This document shows, in pieces, positions 41,183-48,619 of a stretch of 64,000 nt of DNA. Both the position numbers and the translations under genes were made by a program. Every line of letters begins with the position of its first letter. The stretch's first letter is position 1. The notes under the pieces were generated by a model, which was not told where the DNA came from, did not search any database, and was given only the letters and a program-made list of their open reading frames with translations. Source of the DNA: Vibrio echinoideorum (GTDB lineage Bacteria > Pseudomonadota > Gammaproteobacteria > Enterobacterales > Vibrionaceae); the NCBI RefSeq assembly GCF_024347455.1, contig NZ_AP025484.1, positions 1,798,001-1,862,000 on the forward strand. The letters run 5' to 3'.

Positions 41183-43360
41183 TTATAGGGAAGACGCGGC
41201 AGTATCAGGTTCGGTTTGAGGCAACGATTCTTGCTCATCTTCCGATTCCTTTTTCACTTGATTAGCATCGTATTGACGGGCCGTGTGAATAAAGAGACCA
41301 ACGAAGAGTGCTACACACACTAAGCGAACCACGACTGAAATATCAGGCCAAACTAAAGCTACACCCAGCACGATTAGAACAACACGAGTCAGTAGATTAA
41401 TTTTATTTTCTAGATAGCCTTCAATCGCAGCAACAAACGCGTAAGTACCAATAATAGCAAAACCACCCGTGACCAAAACGGAGGTCACATCCCAACTTAC
41501 TAAGTTGGTGTAGGCGATAAGTAGTGGCACTAAGTACAGGCCTTTTGCGATCTTCCATGCCATTAAGCCAGTTCGCATTGGTGGAGTTTTAGCAATGGTC
41601 GCGGCGGCAAATGCGGTTAAACAAACTGGCGGGGTCACGTTGCTGTCTTGTGATAACCAGAAAATAATCAAGTGTGCAGAAAGCAGTGCAAGGCTGATCG
41701 CTTCTAAGCCTAAGCTCTGTTCAAGCAGCGTTTCCACAAAATCAGCAGGAACCAACGCAATCATCTCTTTCGCCGTTTCCAACGCCATCGGTGCATTCAA
41801 TAAATCAAGTTTATCTGGCGCAGCCAACATGAAGATGGCTTTCGCCTGCTCAGGAAGCTGCCCTGATACCAACAAGTCGAGGAGCTGGCTTTCAGCAATC
41901 AATTTGTACAAGGCAGGTGCCGACAGAGTACCCAACACGATATAAGCCGCCGTTACTGGCAAGCCCATACCGAGAATCAAAGACGCCAACGCGATCAAGG
42001 CAATCATTACCAATAATTCGCCGTTTGCCCAACTGTTGATCATCAATGAGAAAGTATTACCAATCCCCGTAGTGCTAATGACATTAACGACTAAACCAAT
42101 ACCCACCAACAGCACCGCCGTTGTCGCCATGTTTTTTGCGCCTTGAGACAAAGCTTCAATGATCGCTTTCGGTCCCATTTTGTGATTTTTAGAGAACCAT
42201 GATGCCACCACCACAGAAAGAATCGAGATACCCGCTGCGTAAGTCGGCGTAAAGCCCTTCACCAACAAAGTCACTAACACGGCCAATGGGATCAGGTTAT
42301 GCCAGCCCGACAGCAATACCTTCAATAGAGGCTCACAACCAGAAGTGACTTTTTGCACGCCACTGCGTTTTGCTTCAATACGCACAAAAAAGGCCACAGA
42401 CAAAAAGTAGATAAGCGCAGGTAAGAAGGAAACCGCAATAATATCGACATAAGGGATCTGTGTGTAAGACGCCATGATAAACGCCCCCGCACCCATCACT
42501 GGTGGCATCAACTGCCCGCCCGTCGATGCAGCCGCTTCAACACCGGCCGCGAAACGCGAAGGGAAGCCTGCCTTTTGCATTAAGGGAATACTGATCACGC
42601 CCGTCGATACCGTATTTGCTACGCTCGATCCGGACACAGAGCCCATCAAGCCAGAGCCAATCACGGCAATAAAGCCAGGGCCACCAATCACCTTACCAGC
42701 CGCTGCGCGAGACACATCAATGATGTAATCACCGACACCCGAACGCACTAAGAATGCGCCAAATAGGATGAACATAAACACGAAGGTCCAACTAATTCTT
42801 GAGATAGAACCGAACATCCCTTCTGATGAGTAAAAGCTTCGATAAAGCAGTGTTTCAAGGCTCAAACCCGGGAAGTGGAAGATGCCGCTAGTCCATTGTC
42901 CCCAAAGCACCACATAACTCAAACACACCAAGATAAGCACCGGAATAAACCAGCCCATGGTGCGGCGAATCAGCTCAATAACGATGGCAATCGCCAAGAT
43001 AGAGAAGAACCAATCACTGGCGATGAACTTCACGCCTCGCTCATAAAGGGCGTCTTCCGCAAAGGGAATGTAGATAAGACAAGCCAGAGCCGCCAAAGCA
43101 ATTCCGATATCCACTGCCAGAGCTATCTTGCTCTTTTTTAGCGAGATATGAGCGGGATACCAAAGCGCACAAATGATCGCAAAGCCAGCAAAGTGGGTCG
43201 CCGAGATCCAAAGCTCTGGCAAGGTAGATAAGGTGTTGAACCAAATGTGTAACAGCGAGAGTATCACTCCCATTGTCGTTATCGCTTTGCCTACCCACGG
43301 AAAATCCGTTCGGGTCGGCAGTTCAAATTTTTTCAGTTCCTGCTGCAGCGAATCGCTCAT
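41183..43360 (-). CDS. TRAP transporter fused permease (DctQM, 4TM/12TM)
   Basis: From ATG 43360 (AGGAG eight bases upstream) the protein has 725 residues and roughly 16-18 hydrophobic segments. The small DctQ-like part is fused in front of the large DctM-like part, the form that pairs with TAXI-type receptors. G-S-V-S-G-S-S-V-A-N-T-V and G-M-G-L-P-V-T-A-A-Y are conserved DctM loops. Na+-driven uptake is usual. A polar tail of about 25 residues ends the protein. Lies between the TAXI receptor and lhgO genes. Confidence 0.92.
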   Translation of the reverse strand: MSDSLQQELKKFELPTRTDFPWVGKAITTMGVILSLLHIWFNTLSTLPELWISATHFAGFAIICALWYPAHISLKKSKIALAVDIGIALAALACLIYIPFAEDALYERGVKFIASDWFFSILAIAIVIELIRRTMGWFIPVLILVCLSYVVLWGQWTSGIFHFPGLSLETLLYRSFYSSEGMFGSISRISWTFVFMFILFGAFLVRSGVGDYIIDVSRAAAGKVIGGPGFIAVIGSGLMGSVSGSSVANTVSTGVISIPLMQKAGFPSRFAAGVEAAASTGGQLMPPVMGAGAFIMASYTQIPYVDIIAVSFLPALIYFLSVAFFVRIEAKRSGVQKVTSGCEPLLKVLLSGWHNLIPLAVLVTLLVKGFTPTYAAGISILSVVVASWFSKNHKMGPKAIIEALSQGAKNMATTAVLLVGIGLVVNVISTTGIGNTFSLMINSWANGELLVMIALIALASLILGMGLPVTAAYIVLGTLSAPALYKLIAESQLLDLLVSGQLPEQAKAIFMLAAPDKLDLLNAPMALETAKEMIALVPADFVETLLEQSLGLEAISLALLSAHLIIFWLSQDSNVTPPVCLTAFAAATIAKTPPMRTGLMAWKIAKGLYLVPLLIAYTNLVSWDVTSVLVTGGFAIIGTYAFVAAIEGYLENKINLLTRVVLIVLGVALVWPDISVVVRLVCVALFVGLFIHTARQYDANQVKKESEDEQESLPQTEPDTAASSL

Positions 43361-43414
43361 AGAAAACTCCTGCTCTCCGCAGCAAACACGAAGAGAAAAT
43401 CCATAAAGTGAGGA

Positions 43415-43448
43415 GGTGCACGAACACATTCTTGAGCGAACGTGCACC
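43415..43448 (-). other. Stem-loop in the receptor-permease gap
   Basis: GGTGCACG and CGTGCACC form a perfect 8-bp stem with an 18-base loop. Confidence 0.5.
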
Positions 43449-43478
43449 AAGCAATTAAGTCACGAAAGGTGTCTTTGT

Positions 43479-43520
43479 TTAACTAACGTAAACCGTCATT
43501 CGGCGAAAGCCGTTAGTTAA
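43479..43520 (-). other. Stem-loop overlapping the TAXI receptor stop codon
   Basis: TTAACTAACG and CGTTAGTTAA pair perfectly over 10 bases, enclosing an inner GGC-GAAA-GCC hairpin. Together with the neighbouring hairpin it may protect the receptor mRNA and lower permease expression. Confidence 0.55.
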
Positions 43521-44526
43521 CGATCAACTCAGAAGGGATATCGATGCCCACTTCTTGGTAGTAACGTGCAGCGCCCGGGTGAAGTGGAACAGGCAGACCT
43601 GCGATCCCTTTCTCGAGTGCCATTGCTTTGGTTGCTTTGTGGATACCTTGCAGGAAAGATAGGTTTTCATAGATAGCTTTGGTCAGCTGGTACACATCTT
43701 CTTCAGAAATGTCTTCACGAACCGCTAGGAAGTTAGGTTGGGCGATTGTAGTGATCGGCTTATCAACACCTGGATAAGTGTTTGCCGGGATCTCATATTT
43801 AGTCCAGATATTGTAATCGCCGTTCGCTTGTTTAATTTGCGCATCGGTAAATGACAAAATTTGAATGTCTTCACCCAAGGCTGCAAACGCTTGAGTTACC
43901 GCACCAACAGGTACACCAGCGGGCGTATTCATGCCATCGATGGTGCCATTTTGTAGTGCGCTAGCGCTGCCGCCGTAACCCATAAAGGCGAGTTTAAATT
44001 GTTCTGGGTTAACCGACAGGCCTTGCATGATCTGGCGTCCTGAATTCTCTGTACCTGAGTTCTTCTTACCGATAGAGAATTTTTTGCCGTTTAGATTTTC
44101 TAAATCACTCATGGTGCCCGTTTCTGTGAGATCAGAGCGCACAATAAAGTGTTCAACGTTTTGCCATAGCATAGAGACTGAACGCAGTTGTTTTTGACTG
44201 CCTGACTTCTCATATGGACCAAGCCCTTGCCACGCCCACGCGCCATACAGACCTTGTAAAATGGCAAACTGTGCTTCGTTCTCATTAAGAAGTTTCACGT
44301 TTTCACCCGATCCCGCAGAACTGATAGCCGCCAAAGAAAAGTGCTGCTTTGGCGCAAGCTTAACTTTACTCAATGTCGCTAAAGCCACACCCACTGGATA
44401 GTAAGTACCACCCGTTGAGGCCGTCGCTAAAATGTAGCTACGATCTTCTTGAGCTGAGGCGTTGCTGATAAGGCTAATAGAGGCCATTGCGATTGCTAAA
44501 GTTTTAACTAGCTTGTTGTATTTCAT
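43513..44526 (-). CDS. TAXI-family TRAP solute receptor
   Basis: From ATG 44526 (GGAGAG nine bases upstream) the protein has 337 residues with a signal peptide ending S-N-A-S-A-Q (about 1-26). The TAXI pattern T-G-G-T-Y-Y-P-V-G near the mature N-terminus, G-S-G-E-N-V and G-T-I-D-G-M-N-T-P-A are typical. It captures an organic acid in the periplasm for the fused permease encoded next. Expression is probably driven by the sigma-54 promoter at 44585-44601. Confidence 0.92.
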   Translation of the reverse strand: MKYNKLVKTLAIAMASISLISNASAQEDRSYILATASTGGTYYPVGVALATLSKVKLAPKQHFSLAAISSAGSGENVKLLNENEAQFAILQGLYGAWAWQGLGPYEKSGSQKQLRSVSMLWQNVEHFIVRSDLTETGTMSDLENLNGKKFSIGKKNSGTENSGRQIMQGLSVNPEQFKLAFMGYGGSASALQNGTIDGMNTPAGVPVGAVTQAFAALGEDIQILSFTDAQIKQANGDYNIWTKYEIPANTYPGVDKPITTIAQPNFLAVREDISEEDVYQLTKAIYENLSFLQGIHKATKAMALEKGIAGLPVPLHPGAARYYQEVGIDIPSELIVN

Positions 44527-44584
44527 TATTACTCTCCATGTAGAGTTATTCACGTTATATTTTTGTTAACAACAATTGCTAGAT

Positions 44585-44601
44585 AGCAAGCACAATGCCA
44601 A
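44585..44601 (-). promoter_or_regulatory. Sigma-54 (-24/-12) promoter
   Basis: On the minus strand TTGGCATTGTGCTTGCT has GG and GC exactly 10 bases apart, matching TGGCAC-N5-TTGC with one change. Transcription would begin near 44575, about 50 bases before the receptor start codon. Confidence 0.8.
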
Positions 44602-44651
44602 TTTTTAAATAACTGTTTTTATTGGTATTTCCTTAATAACCCACCTAAAGT

Positions 44652-44668
44652 AAGCCATTTTTTGCTTA
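44652..44668 (-). promoter_or_regulatory. Upstream activator site 1
   Basis: The dyad TAAGC-CATTTTTT-GCTTA (44651-44668) has perfect 5-base arms. The 16-mer GCCATTTTTTGCTTAT recurs at 44798-44813 and, with one change, at 44688-44703. Confidence 0.65.
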
Positions 44669-44687
44669 TTTGGCTACGAATCAGTGA

Positions 44688-44703
44688 GCTATTTTTTGCT
44701 TAT
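44688..44703 (-). promoter_or_regulatory. Upstream activator site 2
   Basis: GCTATTTTTTGCTTAT begins 34 bases (about three helical turns) from site 1, so both would face the same side of the DNA. Confidence 0.65.
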
Positions 44704-44797
44704 CCCAAGCAACGAATAACATCGATTTAAAGGTAGCCAAATCACACTATGTTACATTTACGTGATCAATGTTTATAAAATGATAAATATCTGATGA

Positions 44798-44813
44798 GCC
44801 ATTTTTTGCTTAT
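44798..44813 (-). promoter_or_regulatory. Upstream activator site 3
   Basis: GCCATTTTTTGCTTAT, identical to site 1, lies about 225-240 bases upstream of the predicted transcription start, just past the end of the activator gene. Confidence 0.6.
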
Positions 44814-44847
44814 TGAAATCAGACAGCACCTCTAATCTCATCATCAT

Positions 44848-46188
44848 TTACGAATCGACATAGTCACTTCGGTTCAACGCATAGCGCACCATTTTTTGGT
44901 TCAATGTTCGACGGGGTAAATCCAAGTCTTGCATCACATCATTGATGCGCCCCTGATAACGCACTAACGCATCATGAATCACTTTCCGCTCAAAGCTCTG
45001 CACTTGAACCGCCAACGGGATGCCTGCCGTTGTGGACTCTGTGACAGAATTGGGGCGACACGCCAAAATATCCCCAACAGTCAGGCTTTCATCCAGTGCA
45101 AAACGAATCGCGATATTACGCAGTTCACGCACATTGCCCGGCCATGCATACGACAACAAGGCATAGCGATCAGCCTCACTGGCGACTCGAGTTTCACTGT
45201 TCGCTTCTTGAGTGAAGTGTTCGAAAAGGATCAAAGCATCGTCTTCTCGTTCACTAAGGGGAGGCAAATGCAGTTGGGCAACGTTCAAACGATAGAAAAG
45301 GTCTTGGCGAAAATCGGGGTGATTCAGTAGATCGCATTTCGAGGCAGAGACCACTCGTAGATCAACATGTTGTTGCTGATTCCCACCCACGCGTACAACG
45401 ATATTATCTTGCAAGGTGCGCAGCACTTTGACCTGCATCGACAGCGGCATACTCTCTATTTCATCGAGAAACACCGTGCCTTTGTCGGCAAATTCAAGCT
45501 TACCAATACGTCGCTTGGCAGCACCAGTAAACGCACCTGCTTCGTGTCCAAATAGCTCGCTTTCAAAGAGGTTTTCTGGAATCGCGCCACAGTTTAACGG
45601 CACAAATGGGTGGGTTTTACGCTGACTGAATTCATGCAAACAAGAGGCGACCAGCTCTTTACCACAGCCGGTTTCACCATAAATGATCACATTGGTATCA
45701 ATCGAGGCAACTTTTTGTATTTGCTCTCGCAATTCACACATCACTTTGCTGCGGCCAATCAGAACCTGTTCAATGCCCTTCAGGTTATCCAGATAGTTCT
45801 GACGACTGTTTCTGTCTTGGCCACTTTGATGCTTGTCGACCGCTTCCGAAACCGTTTGAGACAAACGCTCTGGGTCGAATGGCTTTTCAATGAAATCATA
45901 CGCCCCTTGCTGCAACGCTTTCACCGCCATGTCGACATCACCGTGACCGGTGATCAAGATGACAGGCACATCTGGCACAAGATGTTTAAAGCGCCCCAGC
46001 AGTTCAACACCATCAATATCAGGTAACCGTACGTCACTAATGATAGTTTGGAAATCACCCTGCTCTACCGCGTTTAACGCATCTTGCCCAAACTCAAATG
46101 CGGTGACATCGAAGCCCGCTAATTGTAACCATTGGCTGGTTGCCTGACGCACAATTGCATCATCTTCAATCAAAGCTATACGCTGCAT
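44848..46188 (-). CDS. Sigma-54-dependent response regulator, DctD-like
   Basis: From ATG 46188 (GGAA eight bases upstream) the protein has 446 residues. The receiver (about 3-120) has the acid pair E-D-D and phospho-Asp in S-D-V-R-L-P-D. The AAA+ domain has G-E-T-G-C-G-K-E, the sigma-54 contact G-A-F-T-G-A and G-T-V-F-L-D-E-I-E. The C-terminal Fis-type helix-turn-helix ends L-P-R-R-T-L-N-Q-K-M. The kinase gene is divergent. It most likely binds the three dyads upstream of the TAXI receptor gene. Confidence 0.92.
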   Translation of the reverse strand: MQRIALIEDDAIVRQATSQWLQLAGFDVTAFEFGQDALNAVEQGDFQTIISDVRLPDIDGVELLGRFKHLVPDVPVILITGHGDVDMAVKALQQGAYDFIEKPFDPERLSQTVSEAVDKHQSGQDRNSRQNYLDNLKGIEQVLIGRSKVMCELREQIQKVASIDTNVIIYGETGCGKELVASCLHEFSQRKTHPFVPLNCGAIPENLFESELFGHEAGAFTGAAKRRIGKLEFADKGTVFLDEIESMPLSMQVKVLRTLQDNIVVRVGGNQQQHVDLRVVSASKCDLLNHPDFRQDLFYRLNVAQLHLPPLSEREDDALILFEHFTQEANSETRVASEADRYALLSYAWPGNVRELRNIAIRFALDESLTVGDILACRPNSVTESTTAGIPLAVQVQSFERKVIHDALVRYQGRINDVMQDLDLPRRTLNQKMVRYALNRSDYVDS

Positions 46189-46417
46189 GGTTTGGTTCCG
46201 CCGCTTATATCTGAATAATATCGCCCACGGTATGTAAAAAAGCTGCAGACGAAAAGGAGCTAGCTCCCACTTTGAATAACACTCCTTTAACAGTTTTATA
46301 ATGTTTGTTAGCGTCAACTTGTCTCACTTGCCATCCGCTTAAAAAGCAAACAGAAAACCTTATCAAGCCACTAGTTTAAATGGACAAGTCACTAATTTTA
46401 AAAGGATTTAATCAAAA

Positions 46418-48499
46418 ATGGTTAACAACAATCGATATTGGTTGTTCCTATGTGCCTGTTTATTAATTGGTTTAGTTCAGGTAACCACCAAAAGTGGCAT
46501 AAGCCAATGGAAGCTCGAACAAGCCCAACGCTATGCAGAACAACGCTTCCTCGGATACATTGCAGAAGCCAGGCGCACGCTCAAACGTTTCTATTATCTG
46601 CCCTACTTGGTGACGAACGATGAAACTAGTGTGCGTTTCATTGATGGTGAAGTACGCCTCGAAAATCGCATTAAGAAGCAGCTGATTCAATTGGATAAAG
46701 CCGCCAATACTAAGGGCTGGTATCTGCTTTCTGGCGAAGGTGATTTGTTGGTATCGAGTGTCGAAAGAAGCAAGCTAAGCAAAAAGAACGCCAGCACGAT
46801 TGTCTCTAAGATCCACCAGCAAGGCGGTGCGATTTCGGTAGTGACCAAAAATAAAGGCGTGACACCCGATTACTTCATTGCCGCGCCGGTTTATCGGGCG
46901 TCCGATGTGGTCGGTATTGTTGCGGTGCAGATCGATTTGTCATTGTTAACCGATCAATGGTTCGCCGATGGTGAAGCGATACTGTTCCAGAACCCTCGTG
47001 ATCAGTTCTTTCTCTCCAGTGATCACCGACTGAGTGCCGATTGGTTCAACGACACATTCAATTCTCAGCCCACAGCGACAAAGCGTGAGCTATACGACCA
47101 AACCCATATTCGCGTGTGGCGACTGCAAAATAAAGATTACCTCATTCAATCCATCAAGTTAGACGACCTCAATTGGCGTTTAACCTACCTCACGCCATTA
47201 ACCAGCCTCAACCAAACCACTAACTGGATCAGCTGGAGTGTGGCGGTGGGCTGTCTTTTCATTCTGCTGTTGCTGGTTATTCTTTATCAAAGACGTCAGA
47301 AAAAGCTCAGTAATCTGCGAATTCAAAAGCTCATCGAAGAGTCGGAAAAACGACTGTCAGGAATGATTAATAAGACGCATGTCGGGTTGGTATTGATCGA
47401 TAAACATGGTCATATCCACGATATTAATCTAATGGCGAAGAACTACTTTTGCCTTTCTGATTCGATGATCAGCAACATCAAGGCGTGGCAATTATTTGAA
47501 GCAGGTAACCCAAACTCAACCACCTTACAATTGCTCAAAAACTTAGAACAACACCAAGAATTGGCCGAGATCACCAGCGTCGAAACCATGGCAAGACGCA
47601 GTGATGGCAGCTACTTCCCAGTGTTATTTTCTATTAGCTCGTTCCCTTGGCATTCAACGCCTTATTATCTGTGCACAGTGATCGACATCAGCAAGCGTAA
47701 GAAAGCAGAAATTGCGGTACAAAACGCCAATAAGACGCTTCAACTGCGGGTAGAAGAGCGAACACAAGATCTCAAAGATGCGCAGCAAGAACTGGTGGAA
47801 TCAAGCAAACTTGCCGCATTAGGGCGGATGTCGAGTGCGATCACTCATGAGTTGAATCAACCGCTTACTGGTCTAAAAACCCTGCTTTCAAGTAACCAGT
47901 TACTGATGGAAAGAGGCGAGACCAAGATGTTGAAAGCGAACATGAACTTAGTCATGAGCCTGATCGACAGAATGGCCAACATGACCAGTCAATTGAAGTC
48001 GTTCGCCTTTAAAAGACTTGAGAAGCCCTATCCAGTTTCACTCACCGAAGCACTGCAAGAAACCCTACGAATTCACCAAGCCGAATTAGACAACGTCGAT
48101 ATTCGCATACGTATCGCCTCTAATATTTCGATGGTGATGGGAGAAGAGGCACGACTTCGTCAAGTGCTTGGCAACCTAATCAGAAACGCTGTAGATGCAA
48201 CTCAAAATCAAACACCCGCGACCATTGTTGTCAGCGCACATACCGATCAACAACGCGTGATCATCAAGGTGCAAGATAATGGCTGTGGCGTTTCAGAAGA
48301 CCAACTCGAGACCATTTTCGAACCGTTTCATACCAACAAAAAAATGGGCGAAGGTTTAGGTCTCGGCTTGGCTATCACAGCAAATAATGTGCGGGATATG
48401 CAAGGCACCTTGATAGCGAAGAACAACCCAGATCAAGGCATGACATTCACGTTAACTCTACAGAATAGTGATAGTGATAGTGATAGTGATTGTAAGTAA
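46418..48499 (+). CDS. Sensor histidine kinase, DctB-like, with PAS domain
   Basis: A 693-residue kinase with two membrane helices (about 7-25 and 270-292) flanking a large periplasmic cache-type sensor domain, then a PAS domain (about 310-430), a coiled coil and the kinase core with His near 477 in T-H-E-L-N-Q-P-L. The HATPase has N-L-I-R-N-A-V-D-A-T and G-E-G-L-G-L-G-L. DctB relatives sense dicarboxylates directly. The C-terminal residues S-D-S-D-S-D-S-D are coded by a hexanucleotide repeat. Confidence 0.92.
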   Translation: MVNNNRYWLFLCACLLIGLVQVTTKSGISQWKLEQAQRYAEQRFLGYIAEARRTLKRFYYLPYLVTNDETSVRFIDGEVRLENRIKKQLIQLDKAANTKGWYLLSGEGDLLVSSVERSKLSKKNASTIVSKIHQQGGAISVVTKNKGVTPDYFIAAPVYRASDVVGIVAVQIDLSLLTDQWFADGEAILFQNPRDQFFLSSDHRLSADWFNDTFNSQPTATKRELYDQTHIRVWRLQNKDYLIQSIKLDDLNWRLTYLTPLTSLNQTTNWISWSVAVGCLFILLLLVILYQRRQKKLSNLRIQKLIEESEKRLSGMINKTHVGLVLIDKHGHIHDINLMAKNYFCLSDSMISNIKAWQLFEAGNPNSTTLQLLKNLEQHQELAEITSVETMARRSDGSYFPVLFSISSFPWHSTPYYLCTVIDISKRKKAEIAVQNANKTLQLRVEERTQDLKDAQQELVESSKLAALGRMSSAITHELNQPLTGLKTLLSSNQLLMERGETKMLKANMNLVMSLIDRMANMTSQLKSFAFKRLEKPYPVSLTEALQETLRIHQAELDNVDIRIRIASNISMVMGEEARLRQVLGNLIRNAVDATQNQTPATIVVSAHTDQQRVIIKVQDNGCGVSEDQLETIFEPFHTNKKMGEGLGLGLAITANNVRDMQGTLIAKNNPDQGMTFTLTLQNSDSDSDSDCK
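48467..48490 (+). repeat. Hexanucleotide repeat AGTGAT x4 at the kinase 3' end
   Basis: Four perfect in-frame AGTGAT units encode alternating Ser-Asp just before the stop. Copy-number change would add or remove Ser-Asp pairs without shifting the frame. Confidence 0.95.
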
Positions 48500-48549
48500 T
48501 CGCTTACATAGAATTTAGAAATCACACTCTATTGAGACGCTAAAACTAA

Positions 48550-48574
48550 AAAACCGCCCACAGAGGGCGGTTTT
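48550..48574. terminator. Bidirectional terminator between kinase and GH20 genes
   Basis: AAAACCGCCC and GGGCGGTTTT form a perfect 10-bp stem with an ACAGA loop. T runs occur on both strands. Confidence 0.9.
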
Positions 48575-48619
48575 GATTCAGTTATTGGCGTGTGACTTAT
48601 CAGCTAATCAGTTAAAGAC

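Larger units (their letters stand above)
44527..44847. promoter_or_regulatory. Sigma-54-dependent control region of the TAXI-TRAP operon
   Basis: The 321 bases lie between the TAXI receptor gene and the activator gene and contain no gene. They hold a -24/-12 promoter and three upstream copies of a dyad repeat, listed separately. The arrangement is that of an enhancer-dependent operon. Confidence 0.75.

Noticed and set aside
44885..44910. CCATTTTTTGG near the 3' end of the activator gene, resembling the upstream activator repeat
   Set aside because: It lacks the GCTTA arm and is coding sequence for the helix-turn-helix region.
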